Shown here one piece after another: positions 35,413 through 44,065 of a stretch of DNA of 64,000 nt. How positions within the stretch are numbered: the first letter of the stretch is position 1; each line of letters begins with the position of its first letter. Origin of the DNA: Myxococcales bacterium (GTDB taxonomy: Bacteria > Myxococcota_A > Bradymonadia > UBA7976 > UBA1532). The notes under the pieces are model-generated. The model worked only from the letters and a program-made list of their open reading frames with translations. It was not told where the DNA came from and made no database searches. The stretch covers positions 62,001 through 126,000 of the forward strand of contig JACKDN010000004.1 of assembly GCA_020633465.1 (NCBI GenBank). The letters run 5' to 3'. The position numbers were made by a program, and so were the translations under genes.

Positions 35413-36249
35413 ATGCGATCACGAGTTGTCGGGATGGTCATGTTGATGGCGCCGCTGGTGGCGGTCTGCGCCGCTGCTGAACCGCGGGTGACGTCGACGG
35501 ACACGTTGAAGGCTGGGCACATCGAGTTCGACATCGGCGTCGGCTTCACCCGGGCCACTGCTGAGGTGGACGGGCCGGGGGCCACCATTGACGCCAGCGT
35601 CCTCAGCACCGAGATGGCCCCAGCCATCTACTTCTGGGCCGCGGATCACTTCGCACTGGGCGCTTCGGTTCCGTTCCAGCTCAGTCGCTCGGTCGACGAT
35701 GGACGCGCGACCAGCGATGGACCCACCGGTGCCGGTGACCTGGGCCTCGCGCTGCTGTATGGCCGCCGCGCCGCGCCGTGGCTGCGCACGTTGGCCGAGA
35801 TGAGCGTTCGTCTTCCCACCGGTTCCGAGGAACTCTCGGCCGAGGCTGCGCAGGTCGCCTGGGGTGGCACGCTGGAGTTTCGTCTCACCGATGCGGTCGG
35901 GCTCGCCGTCGGGCTCGACTACACGCTACGAACGCAGGGCGATCTACCGGCCGACCCCGGCGATGCGTTCGATGTGCAGGTGGGCCTGCCGTATCGCACC
36001 GAGAACCTCCATGTGGAGCCCGCTCTCGTCCTCGCACACACCTTCGCGGACGAAGGCGCAGACGACGGGTCCGACGCGATTGCCGCCCAAGTCAACGCGG
36101 GGTACTCCGTGGCGCCCGGCGTCTCAATCACCGGCCTCATCGGCTATGCTCGCCTACTCGAGCAGACCGTCGCACCAGGCATCTCGCGTCAGGGGGACGC
36201 AGTTTCGATCACGCTGGGCCTGCAGTACGTCACCCCGAAGCTCTGGTAG
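35413..36249 (+). CDS. Small outer-membrane beta-barrel protein
   Basis: 278 residues from ATG 35413, six bases after GGGAG. A signal peptide (MVMLMAPLVAVCAAAEPRV) is followed by amphipathic strands such as GHIEFDIGVGFTRATAEVDG, WAADHFALGASVPFQLSRS, RTLAEMSVRLPTGSEELS and a terminal ISITLGLQYVTPKLW-like strand ending in Trp. The pattern fits the MetA-pathway/transporter-type barrels of about 250-300 residues. The substrate is unknown. Third-position GC is visibly lower than in nearby genes, so recent acquisition or weak expression is possible. Converges with ilvE, four bases apart. Confidence 0.75.
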   Translation: MRSRVVGMVMLMAPLVAVCAAAEPRVTSTDTLKAGHIEFDIGVGFTRATAEVDGPGATIDASVLSTEMAPAIYFWAADHFALGASVPFQLSRSVDDGRATSDGPTGAGDLGLALLYGRRAAPWLRTLAEMSVRLPTGSEELSAEAAQVAWGGTLEFRLTDAVGLAVGLDYTLRTQGDLPADPGDAFDVQVGLPYRTENLHVEPALVLAHTFADEGADDGSDAIAAQVNAGYSVAPGVSITGLIGYARLLEQTVAPGISRQGDAVSITLGLQYVTPKLW

Positions 36250-36253
36250 GCCC

Positions 36254-37201
36254 CTACCCCGCGGCGCGCAGCGTCGCGGCGGGGTCGAGCGGCTCCAGCC
36301 ACCCCCAGCGATCCTCGGTCGTGCCGTCGAACAGGCCGAAGAACGCGCGCTGCAGCGCGTGGGTGATCGGGCCGCGCTTCGCCTCGCCGATCGGGATCTC
36401 GTCGATGGAGCGCACCGGCGAGATCTCGGCGGCCGTGCCGGTGAAGAACACCTCGTCGGCCGTGTAGAGCATCTCGCGCGGGATGGGCTGCTCGTGCACG
36501 GTGTAGCCCAGATCGCGGGCCAGCTTGATGACCGTGTCGCGCGTCAGGCCGGGCAGGATCGAGCTCCACAGCGGGGGCGTGTAGATCGCGTCGTCCTGCA
36601 CCAGGAAGATGTTCTCGGCCGAGCCCTCGCACACCATGTTCATGTGGTCGAGCGCGATGCCTTCGCCGAAGCCGAGGCGGCGGGCCTCCATGCCGATCAG
36701 CTGCGACGAGAGGTAGTTGCCGCCGGCCTTGGCCGACGTGGGCATCGTGTTGGGGCCCACGCGCTGCCAGGACGAGACGCAGGCGTCGATGCCCTGCTCG
36801 AGCGCGTCTTCGCCCAGGTAGCTGTTCCACTCGATGGCGGCGATGGCGATCGAGATGGGGCTCGCGCCGCTCGACAGGCTCAGATCGCCCAGGCCGCGGT
36901 AGGCGATGGGGCGGATGTACGCCGAGCGCAGCCCGTTCTGCAGCACCACCTCGCGGCAGGCGGCGAGCAGCGCGTCGAGGTCGTAGGCCAGGTCCATCCG
37001 GTAGATGCGGGCCGAACGCTCGAAGCGCCTCAGGTGATCGGTCAGGCGGAAGCCCGTGGGCCCCCGGTCGGTCGCGTAGGCGCGGATGCCCTCGAACACC
37101 GACGAGCCGTAGTGCAGGCCGTGCGCCATGACGTGCACCGTCGCCTGCTGCCAGGGGATGAGTCGGCCGTCCGACCAGATGAACTGCGTGGGCTGGATCA
37201 T
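36254..37201 (-). CDS. ilvE: Branched-chain amino-acid aminotransferase
   Basis: 315 residues from ATG 37201; last gene of the ilv operon. It interconverts Leu, Ile, Val and their 2-oxo acids with PLP. Class-IV transaminase features: VMAHGLHYGSSVFEGIRAY, YIRPIAYRGLGDLSL, the PLP lysine in SAKAGGNYLSS (about residue 161), MVCEGSAENIFLV and TGTAAEISPVRSID. Length and motifs match bacterial IlvE. It is 30 bases downstream of ilvC, so it should share the leader-controlled transcript. Confidence 0.97.
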   Translation of the reverse strand: MIQPTQFIWSDGRLIPWQQATVHVMAHGLHYGSSVFEGIRAYATDRGPTGFRLTDHLRRFERSARIYRMDLAYDLDALLAACREVVLQNGLRSAYIRPIAYRGLGDLSLSSGASPISIAIAAIEWNSYLGEDALEQGIDACVSSWQRVGPNTMPTSAKAGGNYLSSQLIGMEARRLGFGEGIALDHMNMVCEGSAENIFLVQDDAIYTPPLWSSILPGLTRDTVIKLARDLGYTVHEQPIPREMLYTADEVFFTGTAAEISPVRSIDEIPIGEAKRGPITHALQRAFFGLFDGTTEDRWGWLEPLDPAATLRAAG

Positions 37202-37231
37202 GGGGGCTCTCCGGGGTGCTTCGGGGGCGGA

Positions 37232-38239
37232 TCAGTCTTCGAGGGGCAGCGGATCGATGAAGGGCATCAGCGCGCGCAGCTGGGCGCCGAAGCGCTCGAT
37301 GGGGTGCTCGCGCTCGGCGGCGCGGCGCGCGGTGAAGTGCGGCCGGCGACGCTCGTTCTCGGCGATCCAACGCTCGGCGAACGCGCCGCTCCTGATCTCG
37401 GCCAGGATGCTCTTCATCGCCTCGCGGCTGGCGTCGCCGATCACGCGGTCGCCCGAGATGTAGTCGCCGTACTCGGCCGTGTCGCTGATCGAGTAGCGCA
37501 TGAAGCTCAGGCCCCCGCGGTACATCAGGTCGACGATCAGCTTCAGCTCGTGCAGGCACTCGAAGTACGCCACCTCGGGCTGGTAGCCGGCGTCGGTGAG
37601 CGTCTCGAAGCCCGCCTTCACCAGGGCGGCGACGCCGCCGCAGATGACCGCCTGCTCGCCGAACAGGTCGGTCTCGGTCTCCTCGTCGAAGGTGGTGGTC
37701 AGGATGCCGGCGCGGGCGCTGCCCAAGGCCGCCGCGTAGGCCAGCGCCTTCGCGTCCGCCAGACCGCTCGCGTCCTGGTGCACCGCCAGCAGCGCGGGCA
37801 CGCCGCCGCCCTCGAGGTAGGTCTCGCGCACCCGGTGACCGGGACTCTTCGGCGCGATGAGCGTCACGTCGATGTCCTTCGGCGGCGTGATGGTGCCGTA
37901 CCGGATGTTGAACCCGTGCGCGAACATGAGCGTCTTGCCGGCGGTCAGCGTGTCGGCGATGTGCTCGAGGTAGATGGCCGGCTGCCGCGTGTCCGGCGCC
38001 AGCAGCATGATGATGTCGGCCTCGCTGGCCGCCTCGCGCACCGACAGCGTACGCAGCCCCGCCGCCTCGGCCTTGGCGCGACTGGCGCTGCCTTCGTGCA
38101 GCCCGATGCGCACGTCCAGGCCGCTGTCCCGCAGGTTCAGCGCGTGGGCGTGGCCCTGCGAGCCATAGCCGATGATCGCGATGCGCTGCCCCTGCAGCAG
38201 CGACAGGTCCGCGTCCTTCTCGTAGCGCAGCTGCGCCAT
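37232..38239 (-). CDS. ilvC: Ketol-acid reductoisomerase
   Basis: 335 residues, the class-I (short) form. ATG 38239 has GGAGGAG upstream. It converts acetolactate or aceto-hydroxybutyrate to dihydroxy acids with NADPH and Mg2+. The nucleotide motif GYGSQGHAHALNLRDSG is followed by LHEGSASRAKAEAAGL, which determines NADPH preference. Metal-binding acids lie in FDEETETDLFGEQAVICGG and the C-terminal helical domain has ECLHELKLIVDLMYRGGL and SISDTAEYGDY. It is 71 bases downstream of ilvN. Confidence 0.98.
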   Translation of the reverse strand: MAQLRYEKDADLSLLQGQRIAIIGYGSQGHAHALNLRDSGLDVRIGLHEGSASRAKAEAAGLRTLSVREAASEADIIMLLAPDTRQPAIYLEHIADTLTAGKTLMFAHGFNIRYGTITPPKDIDVTLIAPKSPGHRVRETYLEGGGVPALLAVHQDASGLADAKALAYAAALGSARAGILTTTFDEETETDLFGEQAVICGGVAALVKAGFETLTDAGYQPEVAYFECLHELKLIVDLMYRGGLSFMRYSISDTAEYGDYISGDRVIGDASREAMKSILAEIRSGAFAERWIAENERRRPHFTARRAAEREHPIERFGAQLRALMPFIDPLPLED

Positions 38240-38310
38240 GACACACTCCTCCCGTCGGCGCCGCCCCGGGCGCCCGATGATGGATGACTCTCGATGACTC
38301 GGCCGGCCGC

Positions 38311-38865
38311 TCAGGCCGCCGCGGTCAGGCTCCCCAGCTTCTCGGCTTCGCGGCTCGCGCCGCGGGTCATGGCCATCGCCCCGCTCTGCACCATCTCGGT
38401 GATGCCGAAGGGGCGCAGCACGGCCAGCAGGCCGTCGATCTTGGCGGGATCGCCGGTGGCCTCGAGCACCAGCGATCCCTCGGTCAGGTCGACCACCCGC
38501 GCGCGGAACACCTCGCACACGCGCAGCAGCTCGGCGCGCTGCTCGGCGGGCGCCTCGACCTTGATCAGCGCCATGTCGCGCACGACGGCGCCGGCCTCGG
38601 TGACGTCCTCGACGTACAGCACCTCGACCAGCTTGCGCAGGTTGGCGGCCAGCAGGCGCGCGCGGTGGTCGTCGGCCTCGACGGTCACGGTCAGCCGCGA
38701 CAGGCCCGGCTCGTGGGTGCGCCCCACGTTCAGGCTGACGATGTTGAACGCTCGCCGGCGGAACATCGACACCACGCGGTTCAGCACGCCGGGCCGATCC
38801 TCCAGCCCCGCCACGAGGGTGTGTCGGCGCGTCGCGGCGCTCGCTTCGGTCGCTCCCAGGTGCAC
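38311..38865 (-). CDS. ilvN: Acetolactate synthase regulatory subunit
   Basis: 184 residues from a GTG two bases after the ilvB stop. The N-terminal ACT domain (HTLVAGLEDRPGVLNRVVSM, FRRRAFNIVSLNVGRT) binds valine and gives feedback inhibition; the second half (ALIKVEAPAEQRAELLRVCE, GSLVLEATGDPAKIDGLLAV) is the usual IlvH C-domain. The extension before the ACT domain is about 14 residues. It partners the catalytic subunit encoded just upstream. Confidence 0.96.
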   Translation of the reverse strand: MHLGATEASAATRRHTLVAGLEDRPGVLNRVVSMFRRRAFNIVSLNVGRTHEPGLSRLTVTVEADDHRARLLAANLRKLVEVLYVEDVTEAGAVVRDMALIKVEAPAEQRAELLRVCEVFRARVVDLTEGSLVLEATGDPAKIDGLLAVLRPFGITEMVQSGAMAMTRGASREAEKLGSLTAAA

Positions 38866-38867
38866 GC

Positions 38868-40613
38868 TCAGGCCTCCTCGCCGGCTTCGGGCCGGCGCAG
38901 CATGTCGTCGAGGTCGGCGCCCGCGGGCACCATCGGGTACACGATGTCCTGCTGCACGACGCGGAAGTCGATCACCACGGTCCCGGGGTGGCGCCGCGCG
39001 CGCTCGATGGCGGGCAGGACGTCCTCGCGACGCTCCACCCGCAGGCCGGGCAGCCCGTGCGCCTCGCTCAGCTTGGCGAAGTCGGGCTGACCGATGGGCG
39101 TCGCGATCTCGCGCCCCTCGAAGAACAGCGCCTGCCACTGGCGCACCATGCCCAGGTAGCCGTTGTTGATGATCGCCACGTTGATGTTCAGGCCCTCCTG
39201 CGCGCAGGTGCTCAGCTCGGCCGCGGTCATCTGGAAGCCCCCGTCGCCGACCACCACCCACACCTCGTCGTCGGGCCGCGCCAGCTTGGCGCCGATGGCG
39301 GCGGGCAGCGCGAAGCCCATGGTGCCCAGGCCGCCCGAGGTCAGCAGGCTGCGGGGCGTGTCGTGGTGGTAGTACTGGGCCTCCCACATCTGGTGCTGGC
39401 CGACGTCGCTGACGATCAGCGCCCGGCCCTCGGTGGCGCGCCACAGGTCGTGCAGCACCTGCGCGCCGTACAGCCGGCCGTCCCGCGGGGGCGTCGCGAT
39501 GATGTCGCGGCGGCGGCTGTCGGCGCGCGCGGCGTCGATCTCCTCTCGCCACGAGGTGCAGCGACGCTCGGGCAGCCGCGGCAGCAGATCGCGCAGCACG
39601 GCCGCGACGTCGCCGATGATCGGCACGTCCACCCGCACGTTCTTGTTCACCTCGGCCGGGTCGAGCTCGACGTGGATCTTGCGGGCCCGCGGCGCGAAGG
39701 TCGCCAGCCGCCCGGTCACCCGGTCGTCGAAGCGCATACCCAGCGCGATGATCAGATCGGCCTGCTGCACCGCGCGGTTCACCCACGCCTCGCCGTGCAT
39801 GCCCAGCATGCCCAGGTGCCGCGGATCGCTCGTCGGCAGCGCGCCCAGCCCCAGCAGCGTGCAGGCGACGGGGATGTCCGTCCGGTCGACCAACGCCTGC
39901 AGCAAGTCGCTCGCCCCGGCGGCGATGATGCCCTGCCCCGCCAGGATCAGCGGACGCTCCGCGGTCGCGATGAGATCGAGCGCGGCGCCCAGCGTATCCG
40001 CGAGGGCGGGCGCCGGCTCGGCCCGGTGCGCCGGCCGCGCGCGCCGCTCGGGCCAGGTGAACGGCGCCTCGCCCAGCTGCGCGTCCTTGGTGATGTCGAC
40101 CACGACCGGCCCGGGCCGCCCCTCGCGCGCCAGGTGGAAGGCCTCGCGCAGCGTCGGCCCGATGTCCTCGGCGCGCGTCACCAGGTAGTTGTGCTTGGTG
40201 ATCGGCAGCGTGACGCCGGTGATGTCGACCTCCTGGAAGGCGTCCGTACCGATCAGGTGCGAGGGCACCTGGCCGGTGATGCACACCATGGGGATCGAGT
40301 CGAGCATCGCCGTCGCGATGCCGGTCACCAGGTTGGTCGCGCCGGGGCCCGAGGTCGCCAGCGCCACGCCCACCTTGCCCGAGGCCCGCGCGTAGCCATC
40401 GGCCATGTGCGCGGCGCCCTGCTCGTGGCGCACCAGCACGTGGTGGATGCCATAGCGCGGCAGCGCGTCGTACAGCGGCATCACGCAGCCGCCGGGGTAG
40501 CCGAAGATGGTGTCGACGCCCTCGCGGGTGAGGGCCTCCCACACCATCTCGGCGCCGGTCATGCGCGGCGCGGCGTCGGGGGGAGCGTCGATCGGCAGCG
40601 TCAGAGCGTTCAT
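38868..40613 (-). CDS. ilvB: Acetolactate synthase catalytic subunit
   Basis: 581 residues; ATG 40613 overlaps the ilvD stop (ATGA). It condenses two pyruvates, or pyruvate with 2-oxobutyrate, using thiamine diphosphate, FAD and Mg2+. Seen: the catalytic Glu in VRHEQGAAHMADGYARASG, SGPGATNLVTGIATA, the FAD region LGMRFDDRVTGRL, and the ThDP motif GDGGFQMTAAELSTCAQEGL with NNGYLGMVRQWQALFF. The normal length is about 560-590. It is the first committed enzyme of valine and isoleucine synthesis. Confidence 0.98.
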   Translation of the reverse strand: MNALTLPIDAPPDAAPRMTGAEMVWEALTREGVDTIFGYPGGCVMPLYDALPRYGIHHVLVRHEQGAAHMADGYARASGKVGVALATSGPGATNLVTGIATAMLDSIPMVCITGQVPSHLIGTDAFQEVDITGVTLPITKHNYLVTRAEDIGPTLREAFHLAREGRPGPVVVDITKDAQLGEAPFTWPERRARPAHRAEPAPALADTLGAALDLIATAERPLILAGQGIIAAGASDLLQALVDRTDIPVACTLLGLGALPTSDPRHLGMLGMHGEAWVNRAVQQADLIIALGMRFDDRVTGRLATFAPRARKIHVELDPAEVNKNVRVDVPIIGDVAAVLRDLLPRLPERRCTSWREEIDAARADSRRRDIIATPPRDGRLYGAQVLHDLWRATEGRALIVSDVGQHQMWEAQYYHHDTPRSLLTSGGLGTMGFALPAAIGAKLARPDDEVWVVVGDGGFQMTAAELSTCAQEGLNINVAIINNGYLGMVRQWQALFFEGREIATPIGQPDFAKLSEAHGLPGLRVERREDVLPAIERARRHPGTVVIDFRVVQQDIVYPMVPAGADLDDMLRRPEAGEEA

Positions 40614-42283
40614 GGGGTCCTCAGCGTGGCGCCGGTGCTGGCGCTCTGCACCAGGCTGGCGTAGCGGCGCAGCCAGCGGCTGCCGATGGCGGGCGGATCG
40701 CGCCGCGGGGTGGTCTTCAGGCGCTCGGCCAGCGTCGCGTCGTCCAGCCGGACGTTCAGCGTGCGGGCGTCGAGGTCGATGTCGATCAGGTCGCCGTCGC
40801 GCAGGGCGGCGATGGGTCCGCCGGCCGCCGCCTCGGGGCTGACGTGGCCGATCGCGGCGCCGCGCGTGGCGCCGCTGAAGCGACCGTCGGTGATCAGCGC
40901 GACGCTGTCGCCCAGGCCCATGCCCACGAGCGCCGCGGTCGGCGCCAGCATCTCCTGCATGCCGGGTCCGCCGGCCGGCCCCTCGTAGGCGATGACCACC
41001 GCGTCGCCCGGCTCGATGGCGCCCGCGTGGATGGCGGCGACCGCCGCGTCGTGGCCGTGGAAGACGCGGGCGCGCCCGGTGAAGCGGCGCATCGCGTCGC
41101 TCACCGCCGCCGACTTCACCACCGCGCCCTCGGGCGCCAGGTTGCCGAACAGCATCGCGAGCCCGCCGGTGGCGCGGTAGGGCGCGTCCAGCGGGCGGAT
41201 GACCGCGGCGTCCTGCGTGCGGGCGTGGGTCAGGTCCTCGCGGAGCGTTCGTCCGGTCACCGTCGGGCGGTCCAGGTGCAGCAGGCCCGGGATCTCGGCG
41301 AGCTGGGCCATCACCGCCGGCACGCCGCCGGCGCGGTGCAGATCCTCCATGTGATGCGCGCCCGACGGCGCCAGCGAGCAGAGCTGCGGCACCCGGTCGG
41401 CGATGGTGTTGAAACGCTCCAGCGGGAGCTCGACGCCCGCCTCCTCGGCGATGGCCAGCGTGTGCAGCACCGTGTTGGTGCTGCCACCCATGGCGACGTC
41501 CAGCGCCAGCGCGTCGGCGAACGCGCCAGGCGTGAGGATCTTCCGCGCGGTGAGATCCTCGGCGATCAGCCCCGCGACGCGCGCCGCCGCGGCCCGCGCC
41601 AGGGCCTCGCGCTCGGGCGTCTCGGCCAGCGCGCTGCCGTTGTAGGGCAGCGCCAGCCCCAGCGCCTCCATCAGACAGTTCATGCTGTTGGCGGTGAACA
41701 TGCCGCTGCACGACCCACACGTCGGGCAGGCGTTCTCCTCGAGCACCTGCAGCCCCGCGTCGTCCAGCGTCCCCGCGCGGTGCTGCCCCACCCCCTCGAA
41801 GACGCTCGCCAGGTCGATGGCGCGCCCGTCCGGCGTGCGCCCCGCGGCCATGGCGCCGCCGCTGACGAAGATGGTCGGGATGTCCAGCCGCGCCGCGGCC
41901 ATCAGCATGCCGGGCACGATCTTGTCGCAGTTGGGGATGCAGATCATCGCGTCGAAGCAGTGCGCCTCGATGACGGTCTCGACGCAGTCGGCGATCAGCT
42001 CGCGGCTGGGCAGCGAGTAGCGCATGCCGCCGTGACCCATGGCGATGCCATCGTCGACGCCGATGGTGTTGCACTCGAAGGGCACCATGCCGGCGGCGCG
42101 CACGGCCTCCTTCACCAGCGCGCCGAAGCGTTGCAGGTGCACGTGGCCGGGGATGACGTCGATGTACGAGTTCACCACCGCGACGAAGGGCTTGTCGAAG
42201 TCACACGGCTTCACGCCGGTGGCTCGCAGCAGCGCGCGGTGGGGGGCGCGGTCGACGCCCTGTTTGATTCGATGCGATCGCAT
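40610..42283 (-). CDS. ilvD: Dihydroxy-acid dehydratase
   Basis: 557 residues from ATG 42283, with GGAGGT 14 bases upstream. It dehydrates dihydroxy acids to 2-oxo acids in Val/Ile synthesis. The three cluster Cys are in TGVKPCDFDKPF, CIPNCDKIVPGML and CPTCGSCSGMFTANSMNCL, consistent with a [2Fe-2S] enzyme. Other conserved parts: NTIGVDDGIAMGHGGMRYSL, DVAMGGSTNTVLHTLAIA, YEGPAGGPGMQEML and DGRFSGATRGAAIGHVSPEA. It is the first structural gene after the attenuator. The operon order ilvD-B-N-C-E has no leu genes. Confidence 0.98.
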   Translation of the reverse strand: MRSHRIKQGVDRAPHRALLRATGVKPCDFDKPFVAVVNSYIDVIPGHVHLQRFGALVKEAVRAAGMVPFECNTIGVDDGIAMGHGGMRYSLPSRELIADCVETVIEAHCFDAMICIPNCDKIVPGMLMAAARLDIPTIFVSGGAMAAGRTPDGRAIDLASVFEGVGQHRAGTLDDAGLQVLEENACPTCGSCSGMFTANSMNCLMEALGLALPYNGSALAETPEREALARAAAARVAGLIAEDLTARKILTPGAFADALALDVAMGGSTNTVLHTLAIAEEAGVELPLERFNTIADRVPQLCSLAPSGAHHMEDLHRAGGVPAVMAQLAEIPGLLHLDRPTVTGRTLREDLTHARTQDAAVIRPLDAPYRATGGLAMLFGNLAPEGAVVKSAAVSDAMRRFTGRARVFHGHDAAVAAIHAGAIEPGDAVVIAYEGPAGGPGMQEMLAPTAALVGMGLGDSVALITDGRFSGATRGAAIGHVSPEAAAGGPIAALRDGDLIDIDLDARTLNVRLDDATLAERLKTTPRRDPPAIGSRWLRRYASLVQSASTGATLRTP

Positions 42284-42422
42284 GGTCGGCTTCGGAACCT
42301 CCGAGGCCGAGACGCACCGTCGAATCACTCCGCTGAAGACTCAGGGGAGAGGACGCTGTGCGGCCCGGCGTTCAGTCCAGAGACCGAGCGCGGGGCCAAG
42401 AGAGCGTTCCCAGAACGCGAAA

Positions 42423-42452
42423 AGCCCCGCACTCGTCGGAGAATGCGGGGCT
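42423..42452 (-). terminator. Attenuator terminator upstream of ilvD
   Basis: On the minus strand AGCCCCGCA (42452-42444), a 12-base loop and TGCGGGGCT (42431-42423) form a perfect 9-bp stem followed by T residues (TTTT counting the last stem base). It lies between the leader peptide stop and ilvD. Its 5' arm is also complementary to the end of the leader peptide coding sequence, so it can be disrupted. Confidence 0.85.
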
Positions 42453-42484
42453 CGGCACAGAGCGACGAAGACTGTTCGCGCGCC

Positions 42485-42574
42485 CTACGGCCTGCCCCGC
42501 ACGGCTACGCATACGTCCTCGGCGGCGCGGTGAGCGTCGGCGGCGGCGGAGCTGTGCAGGGCGCGAATCAGCAT
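42485..42574 (-). CDS. Leader peptide of the ilv attenuator
   Basis: A 29-residue open frame: ATG at 42574, stop TAG at 42487-42485. The peptide starts MLIRAL and ends DVCVAVRGRP, with Leu2, Ile3, Leu6, Val21, Val23 and Val25. The -10 box ends only six bases before the ATG, so translation is probably leaderless; no Shine-Dalgarno is visible. Codons 5-7 (GCCCTGCAC) and codons 25-28 (GTGCGGGGC) are complementary (9 bp with one G-U pair), and the latter also pairs with the terminator's 5' arm. That is the layout of a translation-coupled attenuator, with stalling at Leu/Ile/Val codons favouring read-through into ilvD. Confidence 0.8.
   Translation of the reverse strand: MLIRALHSSAAADAHRAAEDVCVAVRGRP
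42494..42562 (-). promoter_or_regulatory. Alternative (1:2 and 2:3) pairings of the ilv attenuator
   Basis: Segment 1 GCCCTGCAC (42562-42554), segment 2 GTGCGGGGC (42502-42494), segment 3 GCCCCGCA (42451-42444), segment 4 TGCGGGGC (42431-42424). 1:2 pairs over 9 bp with one wobble, 2:3 over 8 bp, 3:4 over 8-9 bp. A ribosome that reaches the TAG covers segment 2 and lets 3:4 terminate; one stalled at Leu6 or nearby masks segment 1 and frees 2 to pair with 3. Confidence 0.8.
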
Positions 42575-42580
42575 GTCGGC

Positions 42581-42631
42581 ACTATGACCGCAGAGGCCCG
42601 GGGAGTGTCAAGGAGCGTTCTGCACTTTTTT
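42581..42631 (-). promoter_or_regulatory. Promoter of the ilv operon with A-tract upstream
   Basis: On the minus strand a perfect TTGACA (42611-42606) is followed after 19 bases by CATAGT (42586-42581; 4 of 6 matches) or, at 18 bases, TCATAG. An A6 tract lies at 42631-42626, a possible UP element. The expected start point is at or next to the leader ATG at 42574. Confidence 0.65.
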
Positions 42632-42733
42632 GCCCGAGCGCCCCGAATCGCTGTCACGGCGCGCCCGGGGGGTGGCCCGGTTGACGCCCGCGCCGGCCGC
42701 GTCGCATGCTCGACGCGACCCTGGGAGGCGCCC

Positions 42734-44017
42734 ATGAGCCCTGACGACGGCCCGCACGTCCACCTCAACCCCGGCGTGCGGGGCCTCGGCCCCAGCGCCA
42801 CCCTCGCCATCAACGAACGCAGCCGCGCGCTGGCCGCCGAGGGCCGCCGCATCTACAAGCTGGGCCTGGGGCAGTCGCCCTTCCCCGTGCCGGACGACGT
42901 CGTCGAGGCGCTGCGGGCCCACGCGGCCGAGAAGGACTACCTCGCGGTACGCGGGCTCGAGGCGCTGCGCGTGGCGGTGGCGGACTATCACCGCCGCACC
43001 CAGGACCTGACCTGCACCGGCGACGACGTGCTGGTGGGCCCCGGCAGCAAGGAGCTGCTGTTCCTCGTGCAGCTCGCTTACCACGGCGATCTGTGCATCC
43101 CCGCGCCGTCCTGGGTCAGCTACGGCCCGCAGGCGCGCATCCTCGGCCGCCAGATCGACTGGCTGCGCACGCGCGCCGAGGACACCTGGAAGCTGTTGCC
43201 CGCGGACCTCGAGGAGCACCTCGAGCAGGAGGCCGACCGCCCGCGCATCCTGGTGCTGAACTACCCCTCGAACCCCACCGGCGTGAGCTACTCACCCGAC
43301 GAGCTGCAGGCGCTGGCGGCCGTCGCGAAGACGTATCGTGTGGTGGTCATCTCGGACGAGATCTACGGCGAGCTGCACCACGCCGGCGCCCATGTGTCGA
43401 TCGCGCGCTTCTACCCCGAAGGCACCATCGTCTCGTCGGGCCTCAGCAAGTGGTGCGGCGCGGGCGGCTGGCGCCTCGGCTACTTCGTCTTCCCGAAGCC
43501 CCTGCGCTGGCTGCTCGACGCGATGGCCGCGGTCGCGAGCGAGACCTACACCGCCGTCTCGGCGCCCATCCAGTACGCCGCCTGCGCGGCCTACCGACCG
43601 ACCGACGCGCTGGCCGACTACCTCGACCGATCGCGGCGCGTGCTGCGCGTGCTCTCCGACCACCTCGTCGCCCGGCTGCGCGGCGCCGGCGTCGACGTGG
43701 CCCGACCGGACGGCGGCTTCTACCTCTTCCCCGACTTCGGCGCGCACCGCGAGGCGCTCGCCGCCCGAGGCGTCCGGGACGCACCTTCGTTGTGCGAGCG
43801 CCTGCTCGACGACACCGGCGTCGCCCTGCTGCCGGGCAGCAACTTCGGCCGCCCCAAGCGCGAGCTGATCACGCGCCTGGCCTTCGTCGACTTCGACGGC
43901 GCGGGCGCGCTCCACCTCGCCGAGCCCGACGCCACCTACGACCGCGCCTGGCTCGACGCCGCCTGCGGCCCGACCGCCGAGGCCATCGACCGCGTGGTCG
44001 ACTGGCTGCGCGCCTGA
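42734..44017 (+). CDS. PLP-dependent class I/II aminotransferase
   Basis: 427 residues from ATG 42734 (GGGAGGC upstream). Fold-type I aminotransferase: substrate and cofactor segments LGLGQSPFPVPDDVVEAL, VGPGSKELLFLVQLAY, LNYPSNPTGVSYSPDEL, ISDEIYGELHH, the PLP lysine in SSGLSKWCGAGGWRLGYFVF (about residue 241) and GGFYLFPDF. The IPAPSWVSYGPQARI segment is like aspartate/aromatic transaminases. The amino acid used is unknown; it is divergent from the ilv operon but not clearly part of it. A weak TTGACG (42681) with GCATGC 17 bases later may be its promoter. Confidence 0.9.
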   Translation: MSPDDGPHVHLNPGVRGLGPSATLAINERSRALAAEGRRIYKLGLGQSPFPVPDDVVEALRAHAAEKDYLAVRGLEALRVAVADYHRRTQDLTCTGDDVLVGPGSKELLFLVQLAYHGDLCIPAPSWVSYGPQARILGRQIDWLRTRAEDTWKLLPADLEEHLEQEADRPRILVLNYPSNPTGVSYSPDELQALAAVAKTYRVVVISDEIYGELHHAGAHVSIARFYPEGTIVSSGLSKWCGAGGWRLGYFVFPKPLRWLLDAMAAVASETYTAVSAPIQYAACAAYRPTDALADYLDRSRRVLRVLSDHLVARLRGAGVDVARPDGGFYLFPDFGAHREALAARGVRDAPSLCERLLDDTGVALLPGSNFGRPKRELITRLAFVDFDGAGALHLAEPDATYDRAWLDAACGPTAEAIDRVVDWLRA

Positions 44018-44026
44018 ACGCAGCCG

Positions 44027-44055
44027 TTTACAAGGCGGCCCGACGCGCCTACCGT
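44027..44055 (+). promoter_or_regulatory. Candidate promoter for the acyltransferase gene
   Basis: TTTACA (44027-44032), 17 bases, TACCGT (44050-44055), ending 10 bases before ATG 44066. The -35 is good and the -10 is of the TACC(T/G)T kind seen elsewhere in this window. Confidence 0.4.
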
Positions 44056-44065
44056 GCGCAGACCA

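Noticed and set aside
38868..42283. A single ilvD-ilvB fusion, since one minus frame is open across both
   Set aside because: The frame that is open across ilvB reads nonsense through ilvD; the true ilvD frame ends at 40610 and overlaps the ilvB ATG.
42403..42417. Second terminator (GCGTTC-CCA-GAACGC) downstream of the ilv attenuator
   Set aside because: The 6-bp palindrome has no T-run and lies after a clear terminator; it may only be a regulatory site or chance.
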